Assembly: GCF_009811555.1 (NCBI RefSeq)
Contig: NZ_BLIN01000005.1
Coordinates: 4,039,501 to 4,103,500 of the forward strand
Length of the DNA stretch: 64,000 nt
Direction of reading: 5' to 3'
Source of the DNA: Streptomyces caniferus
GTDB lineage: Bacteria > Actinomycetota > Actinomycetes > Streptomycetales > Streptomycetaceae
Made by a program: the position numbers and the translations under genes. Below are positions 8,648-15,766 of this stretch, piece after piece. Each line of letters opens with the position of its first letter. Position 1 is the first letter of the stretch. The notes beneath the pieces are model-generated. The model saw nothing but the letters and a program-made list of their open reading frames with translations, was not told where the DNA came from and searched no databases.

Positions 8648-9000
8648 TCGCCCGGCTCCGTGCCCTGGTCAATCACCAGTGCCTTGGCGCGGTAGGCCAC
8701 ACCCGAGGACACCTGACCGTTGAACAGGTTGGCCCAGGGGTTGGCCATCAGGTCCACGGTCCTGATCGGCATGCCGGGCTTGAGGCCGTCGGGCAGACCC
8801 TTCACCGGAACGGTGACCTTCAGCGCCTCAGCGCGCTCACCCTCCATCAGGAAGATCATCACCGTGGACAGCGGGGAGCCGGTCTCACGGTCAACGGCCC
8901 GCTCGCCCTTCTCCTGGTCCGCCCACTTCGCCACCGGCAGGCCGCCAGCCATGAGCTGGGTCTCTTCCGTCATGCCGACGCGGATGCTCGTACGGGCCAT
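8644..9000 (-). CDS. Conserved AICE hypothetical protein (first gene of the transfer operon)
   Basis: This 118-residue soluble protein has a beta-rich pattern (IRVGMTEETQLMAGG, ALKVTVPVKG, IRTVDLMANPW, SSGVAYRAKALV). Proteins like it commonly open the tra operon of AICEs such as SLP1 and pSAM2 relatives and have no known function. I chose ATG 9000 because it is preceded by GAAAGGAAG; the longer form from 9060 runs into the operator repeats. Expression is probably controlled by the divergent GntR regulator through the repeated sites in 9063-9160. Confidence 0.75.
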   Translation of the reverse strand: MARTSIRVGMTEETQLMAGGLPVAKWADQEKGERAVDRETGSPLSTVMIFLMEGERAEALKVTVPVKGLPDGLKPGMPIRTVDLMANPWANLFNGQVSSGVAYRAKALVIDQGTEPGE

Positions 9001-9062
9001 GGGCCTCTTCCTTTCGTTCGGCACCGCCGTGTGCGGTGCTCGGTAGACCCATTTACACATAG

Positions 9063-9160
9063 CCTGGCTAGCCCAGTCAAGTCACCGAGCTAGGGATGTG
9101 CTGGCTAGCCCTGTAATTGCAGGCGAATCCTGGGTTAGCAGGGCTAACGCGGGCTACCCT
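9063..9160. promoter_or_regulatory. Repeated operator in the divergent gntR / transfer-operon promoter region
   Basis: Four related sites lie between the divergent starts: CTGGCTAGCCCAG (9064-9076), CTGGCTAGCCCTG (9101-9113), GGTTAGCAGGGCTAAC (9133-9148) and GGGCTACCCTG (9151-9161). The shared core is GGCTAGCC or GGYTARC. By analogy with KorSA of pSAM2, these are probably binding sites for the adjacent GntR protein, repressing transfer and replication. Confidence 0.7.
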
Positions 9161-9167
9161 GAGGGGC

Positions 9168-9611
9168 ATGACACCCCCGAGCCAGCACGACCCACGCCCG
9201 CCCTACCAGCAGGCCGCAGACGCCATCCGGCGCGACATCGAGACGGGCAGACTCAAGCCCGGCCAGCAGCTCCCGTCGCACCGCGAACTGCAAGAGATGT
9301 TCAACATCGCGAACATGACCGCACGCTCAGCCCTTCGAGTACTGCGCGAGGCAGGGCTGATCTACACCGTGCAGGGGCGCGGCAGCTACGTGGCCGACAA
9401 GCCGGGCGAGCGCAGCAGCGACACCCAGGCAGCCGGGACTGCTGCGGGTGCGCGCAAGAAGGCGGAGGCGGACCCGGAGAGCCGTCAAGCCACCGAGTCC
9501 CTCCCTGAAGTGCTGCACGCACTGCATGATCAGATCCGCACCCTCAACGCGGAAGTCCAAGACTTGCGCAAGGAAGTGGACACACTGAAGGCGCAGCGCG
9601 AGAAGTCCTAG
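9168..9611 (+). CDS. GntR family regulator (KorSA-like)
   Basis: This 147-residue protein has an N-terminal GntR winged helix (PPYQQAADAIRRDIETGRLKPGQQLPS, then HRELQEMFNIANMTARSALRVLREAGLIYTVQGRGSYV). A linker of about 35 residues and a C-terminal coiled coil (residues ~115-143, LHDQIRTLNAEVQDLRKEV) follow, the latter likely for dimerisation. It lacks the large effector domain of typical GntR proteins, as in KorSA-type AICE repressors. ATG 9168 has GAGGGG upstream. It is divergent from the transfer operon and shares the operator region with it. Its stop overlaps the stop of the convergent gene (shared CTAG, 9608-9611). Confidence 0.88.
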   Translation: MTPPSQHDPRPPYQQAADAIRRDIETGRLKPGQQLPSHRELQEMFNIANMTARSALRVLREAGLIYTVQGRGSYVADKPGERSSDTQAAGTAAGARKKAEADPESRQATESLPEVLHALHDQIRTLNAEVQDLRKEVDTLKAQREKS

Positions 9612-9793
9612 GCTGGCGCTTGCCCCTCGCGCAGGTCCGCCACGTCTTCCCTCATTGCCCGAAGTTCCTCACTCAGACGGCCCACCATTGCGCTCATCTC
9701 CTGGATCAGGGTGAGCACGTCCTCTTCCTGCGCGGTCGCTGAAGTCTTCAAGGCGTTCCCGTCCACGGTGCTCGTCCCCGTCTTGTGCGTCAT
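9608..9793 (-). CDS. Small coiled-coil protein
   Basis: This 61-residue protein is made mainly of one amphipathic helix (EEDVLTLIQEMSAMVGRLSEELRAMREDVADLREG). The start is uncertain: ATG 9793 gives 61 residues, GTG 9853 gives 81 with a Gly/Lys-rich N-terminus. It is convergent with gntR, whose product also ends in a coiled coil, so pairing of the two proteins is conceivable. No family recognised. Confidence 0.5.
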   Translation of the reverse strand: MTHKTGTSTVDGNALKTSATAQEEDVLTLIQEMSAMVGRLSEELRAMREDVADLREGQAPA

Positions 9794-10384
9794 TTCGTTT
9801 CCACCCCAGTTACCGCCAGTGCCCTTACCGCCCCGCTTACCGAACGCGCCCACTCCGGTAACGGAAGCGCCACGACCTTCCTGGTAAGCCGCACGGTGTA
9901 CCCCTGGCGGGCTTGGGAAGCGCCGCCCCAGCAGCCAAAGGCCGGCAACCAGCCCGGACCCCGGCCCCCACCTTTCGGGCCCTCGACCTCACCCTGCCGA
10001 CGGCGGGAAGCGAGCGCAGTAGCGGATTCCGCCCAGCGGCCTGCCCCTGTCCAGCACCCCACCCAGCGGGAAGCAAGCCGCACCGGCATCCCACCCGGCG
10101 GAACGTTTCCGCAATCACCGCTCATCGCCTCCACGGCGCACTCCTCCACTCCGTTGGGACACCGAGCGAGCGAGAGTCCCTGCTGCCCCTCACCACACCA
10201 ACCGGTCCCGGATTTCCCCAGTCCGGCATCCCGTGCCACACTCCGGCCCTTCTCTGACCAGCACATCACCGCTGTCGGACACCTCCTCATGCACGCGCTC
10301 CCTCACCCGCCGACCCAACTCGCCGGTCCGCAAAACTCTCTTCACCAGGACCAAGTCCGAGCAGAAGGCCATTTGTGACAGCAC

Positions 10385-10830
10385 GTGACGCAGATCACAC
10401 CGATCCCCCTCCCTTCGAGATGCCGCCCCAAGTGGGGTTCATGGTGCAGAGGGAGCCCGGCTTGGGCAGGCCGTGATTGCGTGCTAGGCGCCACCTCCCG
10501 CCCCTGAACCGCCTTCTCCACAGAGAGGGGAAGGGGGGAGCGCCAGACGCGACACCGCCCGCGAGTGACCTGGATCACACCTTCCATCTCCGCTTTCCTC
10601 GGCACGAAAAATCGCCCGCGCATGGCATGTGTGATGCAGGCCATGCAAGTCGAACCCGTCCTTTCAAGGTGCCGCCCGAAGTGAGATCCATAGTCCGGAG
10701 AAACGCCGGTTTGGGTAACCGGCGATCGTCGGCTATGTTGCGCGCGCCTCGGGGCCCCACCCGCCGCACCTGCACTCCTCCCTGACGGCCCCCTTCACTA
10801 CAGAGAAGGGATCGCTCAAGGCCCTGATGT
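10385..10830 (+). repeat. Diverged ~180-260 nt direct repeat (two units)
   Basis: Unit A begins GTGACGCAGATCACACC at 10385; unit B begins GTGACCTGGATCACACC at 10565. Both continue with AGRTGCCGCCCNAAGTG (10419 region and 10670 region), a CCGGYTTGGG segment and a CACTACAGAG/CTCCACAGAG-GG segment near their ends. Unit B carries an extra ~70 bases. Identity is clear in blocks and patchy between. Confidence 0.5.
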
Positions 10831-11195
10831 GACACCGGGGCCCGACTTTCTTCATCGCCCGCGCACCACATCACCCAGACCGGACACCTCCGATCGGCAG
10901 CTGGGATCAGAAGTCGGCGATTCATCAGCAACCCCCGCAATTCGGCGTAGTGAGCCACATCACTTGTGGATAACTTCGAGCGATCTGCCACTGCGACAGG
11001 CCCAGGAAGATCTTCAAACGAACGGCCTGTGGATAGAATTCGCCGACCCACGAGACAGACCCGCACAAATTGCCGCGCTCCAGGGCAATAAGGGGCGCGA
11101 GCGGCATAGGCGAGGTAGCGGCGGCGGAACGCTTCGCAGAAGCGGCCAAAGAGGAGCGGCAGCCGAGCTGTTCAAAGTTTCTTTACTGAATCAAG

Positions 11196-11240
11196 GCGGC
11201 CCGCTACGCGGGCCGCGCGCGCTGGCGGCCGAAGGCCGCC
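11196..11240. repeat. Two tandem GC-rich hairpins
   Basis: GCGGCCCGC (11196-11204) pairs with GCGGGCCGC (11208-11216) around a TAC loop. GGCGGCC (11224-11230) pairs with GGCCGCC (11234-11240) around a GAA loop. No gene ends nearby, so these are unlikely to be simple terminators. Single-strand origin or transfer-locus structure is possible. Confidence 0.55.
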
Positions 11241-11639
11241 GACGCTCCTGTCTACCGCCCCGCTCTCGGCAGCCCCCGGCAGCTCAGCGCGCAAGGACAG
11301 TAAGCGTGCCGACGGAGCGCAGGAAGCAACCCGACCAGCCCGAAGCAGCACCACCAGGCCGACACCACGGCAGCACCCGCCACAGCCACCACGACCAGGC
11401 GCACGCGGCCAGCAGCCCAGGCCGAGCCGAATCCGCGGTGACATCACGCAGTTCGCGACCCGATCCAGAACAGAGCAGAGGGGGCGAAGGTCCGCTGTGG
11501 CGCGGGTGGCACACGTGGCGGGTGCTTGTCACAGCGCGGCCGCATCGTGGCCGACTTTCGCGGGCTCAGGTCACGACGCGACGAAGGTCATCCAAGCGCC
11601 GGCCTCGAAAAGTGCCGGAGTTCATGCCAGACAGCAAAG

Positions 11640-11675
11640 AACCCCGCCGCTCCGGAGGAGAGGAGCGGCGGGGTT
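11640..11675 (-). terminator. Rho-independent terminator of the XRE/DUF397 operon
   Basis: A perfect 14-bp stem (11640-11653 with 11662-11675) with an 8-nt loop is followed on the minus strand by TCTTTGCTG. It lies 15 bases beyond the DUF397 stop. Confidence 0.85.
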
Positions 11676-11689
11676 CGTCGGGGTATTGA

Positions 11690-11890
11690 TCAGCCGTTGG
11701 ACTTAGCGAAGGTCACCAGCCCGGCGAAGCCCTCACGGGTCAGGCTCAAATGAGGGCCGCGCGGGTCCTTGCTGTCACGGACCAGGAACTCGCCAGTGAC
11801 CTCTGCGTGGTCCGGTGCCCACTCGATGCACTGACCACCGTCACCGCTGCTGTAGCTCGACTTGACCCAACGAATGGGCGTGTTGCTCAT
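11690..11890 (-). CDS. DUF397 domain protein (Scr-type partner)
   Basis: This 66-residue protein carries the DUF397 signatures WVKSSYSSGDGGQCIEW near the N-terminus, VLVRDSKDPRGP-like FLVRDSKDPRGPHLSL in the middle and FAGLVTFAKSNG at the end. DUF397 genes almost always lie directly after an XRE/DUF5753 regulator in Streptomyces. The pair has been described as a toxin-antitoxin-like (Scr1/Scr2) system that affects antibiotic production and development. Its ATG overlaps the upstream stop (ATGA, 11887-11890), so translation is coupled. A strong terminator follows. Confidence 0.92.
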   Translation of the reverse strand: MSNTPIRWVKSSYSSGDGGQCIEWAPDHAEVTGEFLVRDSKDPRGPHLSLTREGFAGLVTFAKSNG

Positions 11891-12714
11891 TGTGCGTACT
11901 CCTTGATCGCTTCGCGCAGTGCGCGGAGTGACTGTTCCGGGGACAGTGCATCAGCGCGCAAGCGCTCGTACCGATCCGTGCCGGTCGCCACGACAGACGC
12001 TGAGTCGATGACGCGGCCCAGTCCTTGCGCCTCCGAGTAGAGAACAGGCGCTGAGTCTTCGTCGTCGTCGAACGTCAGCAGCGTAAAGGCTTCGGCGGCT
12101 GGTGGGGCACCCGAGTCGAACGGCAGGACTTGAACGGTCACGTTGGGGGTCTGGCCCACCTGCAACAGGTGCTCCATCTGCCCACGCATGACCTCACGGC
12201 CCCCTACCTCCCGGCGCAGGCACGACGCGTCGAGCACCACCCACAACAGCGGTGGCTCCGGTCGTTCGAGGACGCTCCGGCGCGCAAGGCGAAGGTTCAC
12301 CTCCTCCTTGATCATGTCGTCGCAGTCCCGTGGGTGGGCGGCGCGGAACAGTGCTTCGGCATACGTGGGGGTCTGCAAGATGCCCATGATCAGAAAGGGC
12401 GAGAAGTCGAGGACCTGAGCGGCCTTCTCCTCAAGATTGAGGTACGGAACGAACCACTCAGGGTGTCCGTGCTTGCTCACCCTGGCCAGAAGGCGCGCGA
12501 AGTAGCCCGACGTGTTGAAGAACAGGTCACAGCGTTCGGCGAAGTGGGGCGACGCGAGAGCCTTGCCGCTCTTGACCTTCGATACGTAGGGAGCCTTGTA
12601 GCCGGTGAAGTCGGCTAGCTCCTGCTGGGTCGCTCCCTTGTGCCGTAACGCCTCCTCCACCTCCCTGCCGAACCACTCAAGGCCGTTCACAGGCTCCGGC
12701 TTCCGTTCGCTCAT
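11887..12714 (-). CDS. XRE family HTH regulator with DUF5753 (Scr1-like)
   Basis: This 275-residue protein has an N-terminal helix-turn-helix (residues ~18-65; GATQQELADFTGYKAPYVSKVKSGK) and a DUF5753 domain (from ~90; FLIMGILQTPTYAEAL.., MEHLLQVGQTPNVTVQVLPF near 195). This is the standard partner of DUF397 proteins. I chose ATG 12714; a TTG at 12738 would add 8 residues. The start region is divergent from the microprotein operon, so it may regulate that operon as well as itself. Within a mobile element it could act as a maintenance module, though no toxic activity can be read from the sequence. Confidence 0.92.
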   Translation of the reverse strand: MSERKPEPVNGLEWFGREVEEALRHKGATQQELADFTGYKAPYVSKVKSGKALASPHFAERCDLFFNTSGYFARLLARVSKHGHPEWFVPYLNLEEKAAQVLDFSPFLIMGILQTPTYAEALFRAAHPRDCDDMIKEEVNLRLARRSVLERPEPPLLWVVLDASCLRREVGGREVMRGQMEHLLQVGQTPNVTVQVLPFDSGAPPAAEAFTLLTFDDDEDSAPVLYSEAQGLGRVIDSASVVATGTDRYERLRADALSPEQSLRALREAIKEYAQ

Positions 12715-12844
12715 ACGCCCGACTCCCCACCTTTCCAAGTCCGTTGGAAACCCCTGAGACCTGTTGAGTGTACGCCGCCGGGGTCACTCTGGGTGCAGTC
12801 CCACATGCAATTGCGCGACACCGCGAAAGCGAAGGACCCCCGGC

Positions 12845-13273
12845 ATGCACAAGGAAGCGACCTACCGGCCCGCAGATGGCACGAGCGGGCTGGACGCCCG
12901 CATAGCGGCGGGTCGCGTCCGGCAGCGCCCAGGGACCGGCGAGACGTGGCTCAGCCGTTGGGCTCTCTACCCCGCTGGTGTCCGCAGGGGCCCCTACGCA
13001 ACACCGACGCACACCAACCTGACGACGACCATGGCCGGTCTGGAGAGGTTGCTAGCAGTGATCCGAAGCGAGGAAGCGACGACCGCTCCGGCCGTCCAGA
13101 ACACCGCCCTTGAGCCTGTCCCCGTTGAAGGCTGTGTGATTTGCAAGGCGGCTGCAAACGGCCGCACGTCCGCCTATGCCCGTGACGCTGAGGGGTCCGT
13201 GCGGGCCTTCAACCTGATCATCGGGCAGCACCCCCACCGACGCGTCACGGACTGGGAGGGGGCCAAGGAATGA
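12845..13273 (+). CDS. Hypothetical protein with CxxC...HPH pattern (first microprotein-operon gene)
   Basis: From ATG 12845, preceded by GAAGGA, the product has 142 residues. A start at ATG 13031 would give 80 residues beginning MAGLERLLAVI, which resembles small Streptomyces proteins near XRE/DUF397 pairs; I cannot decide between them. The conserved-looking part has EGCVICK (CxxC) followed about 30 residues later by IIGQHPHRR, a possible zinc-binding C2H2 arrangement that recurs in the gene at 13491. The stop overlaps the next start (ATGA, 13270-13273). It is divergent from the XRE regulator. Confidence 0.65.
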   Translation: MHKEATYRPADGTSGLDARIAAGRVRQRPGTGETWLSRWALYPAGVRRGPYATPTHTNLTTTMAGLERLLAVIRSEEATTAPAVQNTALEPVPVEGCVICKAAANGRTSAYARDAEGSVRAFNLIIGQHPHRRVTDWEGAKE

Positions 13274-13494
13274 ACGCCGACAACCCTGACCACCGTGACG
13301 CTCCGATCCGGTCAGCGCTCGTATTTCCCAAGTGCTTGTGCGGCGACCCCAAGTGCCCTGACTCGCTGGGCTCCCTGGCGGATGACAAGCCGGAGCACGA
13401 GCGGGCCGACGACGACCGGTCTTTCACCCCGACCATGCAGCGCATTCGACCGGGCGTCGAGAGGGAGAACCGGCGTTGGGGGTGGGGCCGGTGA
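13270..13494 (+). CDS. Cys-containing microprotein
   Basis: This 74-residue hydrophilic protein contains PKCLCGDPKCPDSLGSLADD, a CxCx4C cluster about residues 22-28, then an acidic middle and an Arg/Trp-rich end. The ATG overlaps the previous stop by 4 bases and its TGA overlaps the next GTG, so it sits in a chain of coupled small genes. No family recognised; metal binding is possible. Confidence 0.65.
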   Translation: MNADNPDHRDAPIRSALVFPKCLCGDPKCPDSLGSLADDKPEHERADDDRSFTPTMQRIRPGVERENRRWGWGR

Positions 13495-13637
13495 GCTGCC
13501 ACAAGTGCCGGCTTCTACGCGCTGATTTGGTGGTCTCCGAACGGAGCGGCGACCAGACGAAGGCCATCGACTGCCGGGTTTTGCTGCGGCGGCACCCTCA
13601 GCACGACGACGTACCGGTTGAACGAAAGGGGGAGTAA
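13491..13637 (+). CDS. 48-residue CxxC...HPxH microprotein
   Basis: GTG 13491 opens a 48-codon frame ending TAA 13635-13637. Cys3 and Cys6 (SCHKCR), Cys28 and the HPQH pair (His35, His38) give the same CxxC...HPxH spacing pattern seen in the product of 12845-13273, suggesting related zinc-binding microproteins. It overlaps the preceding gene (GTGA) and the following gene (TAATG). Confidence 0.6.
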   Translation: MSCHKCRLLRADLVVSERSGDQTKAIDCRVLLRRHPQHDDVPVERKGE

Positions 13638-13840
13638 TGGACTCCCCGGCCGTGAGGAGTAGCGCGGACCCCTTCGCGGGCACGGCTTACGCGAACAGCC
13701 CTGAAGGCTGGTGGACGGAGTACGGCGGCGCAGTGGACGTGCGGTCGGGCGTGGTCTATTTCCCGCCCGGTTCCAAACACGTGCCGTGCCCTTGGGAGGA
13801 CTGCGTGCGCGGATGCCGAGATAAGGAGCGAAGGACGTGA
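13637..13840 (+). CDS. 67-residue hypothetical protein
   Basis: The ATG at 13637 shares its A with the previous TAA. The product contains GTAYANSPEGWWTEYGG, RSGVVYFPPGS and a C-terminal PCPWEDCVRGCRDKE with three cysteines. No membrane segment. Its TGA overlaps the next GTG. Its place in the overlapping chain supports it as a real gene. Confidence 0.6.
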   Translation: MDSPAVRSSADPFAGTAYANSPEGWWTEYGGAVDVRSGVVYFPPGSKHVPCPWEDCVRGCRDKERRT

Positions 13841-13947
13841 GGACCCTTTATCACCGCGTGGCCGCATTCGCTGGCCCGTTGCTGATTATCGCCATCAGCG
13901 GAGCGTGTGGATTCGTACTCTGCTACGCGGTGACGGCCGACAACTGA
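13837..13947 (+). CDS. 36-residue single-pass membrane peptide
   Basis: GTG 13837 (GTGA overlap with the previous gene) opens a 36-codon frame to TGA 13945-13947. After a basic N-terminus it is one hydrophobic span (AAFAGPLLIIAISGACGFVLCYAV) with a short acidic tail, consistent with a small inner-membrane protein. Such a product could be a membrane anchor or a toxin-like peptide. There is no evidence for either beyond shape. Confidence 0.5.
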   Translation: MRTLYHRVAAFAGPLLIIAISGACGFVLCYAVTADN

Positions 13948-13950
13948 GCT

Positions 13951-14123
13951 CCCGCCCCTGCCGGATGTCACCGGATGAGGTTCCCCCGCATCGTTCGGAA
14001 TCTCGGCAGGGGCGGGGCACAACTCCGCTATCGGCGGGGGCTTCCCGGGGCGCCGGGCCGCTTCCATCTCGGCGCCCCAACCGATAGCGGGTGCCCGGCC
14101 CGTCGTAGGGGTGGGCCGGGCAC
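13951..14123 (+). repeat. Cluster of three strong inverted repeats
   Basis: CCCGCCCCTGCCG (13951-13963) pairs with 14004-14016. CGCTATCGG (14026-14034) pairs with CCGATAGCG (14081-14089), enclosing GGGGCGCC (14047-14054) with GGCGCCCC (14071-14078). GTGCCCGGCCC (14091-14101) pairs with 14113-14123. It fills the gap between the microprotein operon and the gene at 14156. One or more may terminate the operon; three in a row suggests a further RNA or DNA structure role. Confidence 0.6.
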
Positions 14124-14155
14124 AACCAGCCAGAATGCCAACGCAGGGAAAGCGC

Positions 14156-14338
14156 ATGAGCGATCAAGACGAAGTCACCACTGCGGTCTACGTTGCGGGC
14201 GGCCGGAGCTATCACAAGGCACAAGACTGCGTGGCACTGGGTAGGCACAAGTTGCCGCAAGTGGTCGTTACATCGCTTACCAAAGCCTTGCGGGAGAACA
14301 GGACAGCATGCCGCTTGTGCTGCACAGGGGCGGCCTGA
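14156..14338 (+). CDS. 60-residue Cys-rich protein
   Basis: ATG 14156 follows AGGGAAAG. The product reads TTAVYVAGGRSYHKAQDCVALG...ACRLCCTGAA, with cysteines at about 25, 52, 55 and 56. The YHKAQDC...CRLC spacing resembles short zinc-binding folds in which an extracellular or nuclease Cys4/His domain holds one metal (Ada-like or 'metal-binding domain' pattern: xxFHxxxC...CxxC). Function unknown. It sits 200 bases before the graspetide precursor on the same strand but after the hairpin cluster. Confidence 0.6.
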   Translation: MSDQDEVTTAVYVAGGRSYHKAQDCVALGRHKLPQVVVTSLTKALRENRTACRLCCTGAA

Positions 14339-14540
14339 AGCATCACACCTCAAGCCCCTAGACAAGAACCACGAGGCCCAGCCCCAAAGAAACCTCCAAA
14401 GCTCCGTCCATCTGCCGGCCAACTTATGGAATTCCTTCCGGACTTCCGATGACTGGCGACAAGGACGGGTAATACCGCCCGGCCGTCAAAAGAGATAGCC
14501 GAGCGGCCACAACACAAGAGGAACGAGGAGAAAGATATCT

Positions 14541-14801
14541 ATGCAGGCCACTGCGACGGCACCTAAGCGCGTTCCCTGGGGAGTCAGCAGGATGCGCCCC
14601 TACCCGAGCGTGCACCAGGCCGGTTATGCCACGGCCGAACTCGATCCCACCACGCAGACCACTGTCTTCCGCGACACGCAAGGCGTAGTGGTCGACATGG
14701 GCAAGCACGGCACCAGCAAGGGGACTGAGACCAGCCCGCAGTCCACCAACCAGGACAGCCGCAACGACACCGACCACGACCAGGACAGCGAGCAGGACTG
14801 A
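14541..14801 (+). CDS. tgmA: Graspetide (ATP-grasp RiPP) precursor peptide
   Basis: This 86-residue precursor starts at ATG 14541 after GAGGAGAAAG. The leader has the PWGVSRMRPYP motif (residues 12-22) and a conserved-looking LDPTTQTT..RDTQG segment (34-48). After MGKHGTS (53-59) the likely core is rich in Thr/Ser and Asp/Glu: T58, S59, T62, E63, T64, S65, S68, T69, D72, S73, D76, T77 and an Asp/Gln-rich tail. This matches the 'putative ATP-grasp-modified RiPP' family (TIGR04186), where side-chain hydroxyls are esterified to carboxylates. The stop overlaps tgmB (TGATG). The exact linkages cannot be predicted. Confidence 0.9.
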   Translation: MQATATAPKRVPWGVSRMRPYPSVHQAGYATAELDPTTQTTVFRDTQGVVVDMGKHGTSKGTETSPQSTNQDSRNDTDHDQDSEQD

Positions 14802-15766
14802 TGATCGACGCTGGACCGGTCGCGGTCGTCACCGAAGTGGACGACGTCACTGCCGACATGGTGATTACCGAGCTGAACAAGCGCGGTGTGCCCGTCGTGC
14901 GGTTTGACCCCTCCGACATCGGCGACGGCCTCTTACTCTCGGCTCGGTTCGGCGCCACCTCGGCGGAATCTACCGCCGGCCACCTCCGGACCCCCTCCAG
15001 GAATACCGCCCTGGAGGGGGTGCGGTCCGTGTACTGGCGGCGCCCAACCTGGCCCCACTTTGACCACCTCGACGCCCCGGACGCCCGATTCGCGCAGGCC
15101 CAGGTCCGTCACGGACTCGGCGGCAGCCTGTACGCCTTGCCGAACGCCCATTACGTGAACCACCCACTCCGAAACCACACGGCCGAACACAAGCCCCTGC
15201 AACTAGCCGTGGCCGAACGCGTCGGCCTAACCGTCCCACCCACGCTGATCTCCAATGACCTGGACGAAATCCGCGGGTTCATCGCTGAACACGACCAAGT
15301 GATCTACAAGACGTTGCGTTGGACCCCCTACAGGCGTAGCGACGGCGTAGGGCTGACCACCTGGACGGAACCCGTCACCGCCGATGAGGTGGACGAGAGC
15401 GTGGCCGTGGTCCCACACCTCTTCCAAGCACGCGTGGACAAGGTGGCGGACATTCGCGTGGTCGTCGTCGGCCCGAAGGTGTTCGCGATCCGCATCGACT
15501 CCGACCTGTTGGACTGGCGAGCCGACTACAGCAAGCTCAGCTACGAGCCCACCACCCTCTCCCCCCAGGTGAAACGCGCCCTGGCAGAGCACCTGGATCT
15601 CTTCGGCCTTGCCTCTGGCAGCTATGACCTGTGCATCACCCGTGACGGTGACCTCCACTGGCTGGAGCTGAATCCCAACGGCCAGTGGGGTTGGCTCGAA
15701 GACGAGACCGGGCTCCCTATCGCATCCGCGTTCGCTGACCTCCTGGAGCAAGGACCCACCCCATGA
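14801..15766 (+). CDS. tgmB: ATP-grasp ribosomal peptide maturase (SAV_5884 family)
   Basis: This 321-residue ATP-grasp ligase shows the N-terminal pre-ATP-grasp domain (VAVVTEVDDVTADMVITEL), the central IYKTLRWTPYRR lysine segment, VADIRVVVVGPKVFAIRI and the C-terminal metal-binding LHWLELNPNGQWGWLE. It is expected to phosphorylate Asp/Glu side chains of the precursor and join them to Ser/Thr hydroxyls as omega-esters (TIGR04187 family, graspetide synthases). It overlaps tgmA by 1 base and tgmC by 4 (ATGA, 15763-15766), so the three genes are one coupled operon. Length is normal for the family. Confidence 0.93.
   Translation: MIDAGPVAVVTEVDDVTADMVITELNKRGVPVVRFDPSDIGDGLLLSARFGATSAESTAGHLRTPSRNTALEGVRSVYWRRPTWPHFDHLDAPDARFAQAQVRHGLGGSLYALPNAHYVNHPLRNHTAEHKPLQLAVAERVGLTVPPTLISNDLDEIRGFIAEHDQVIYKTLRWTPYRRSDGVGLTTWTEPVTADEVDESVAVVPHLFQARVDKVADIRVVVVGPKVFAIRIDSDLLDWRADYSKLSYEPTTLSPQVKRALAEHLDLFGLASGSYDLCITRDGDLHWLELNPNGQWGWLEDETGLPIASAFADLLEQGPTP

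Larger units (their letters stand above)
9854..11637. other. ~1.8 kb non-coding segment of the element; candidate origin / control region
   Basis: No convincing gene is present: all frames are interrupted or lack coding bias, and AT-richer stretches occur. It holds a diverged direct repeat (about 10385-10560 and 10565-10830), three GTGA-N6-TCAC palindromes (10385-10398, 10565-10578, 10950-10963), DnaA-box-like TGTGGATAA (10965-10973) and TGTGGATAG (11028-11036), and two adjacent GC-rich hairpins (11196-11240). The combination suggests a replication or transfer origin or structured RNAs. Function is inferred only. Confidence 0.5.

Noticed and set aside
10385..10830. Known riboswitch or CRISPR array
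   Set aside because: The two repeat units are long and diverged with no regular short spacers, and the conserved blocks do not match a riboswitch consensus I know.
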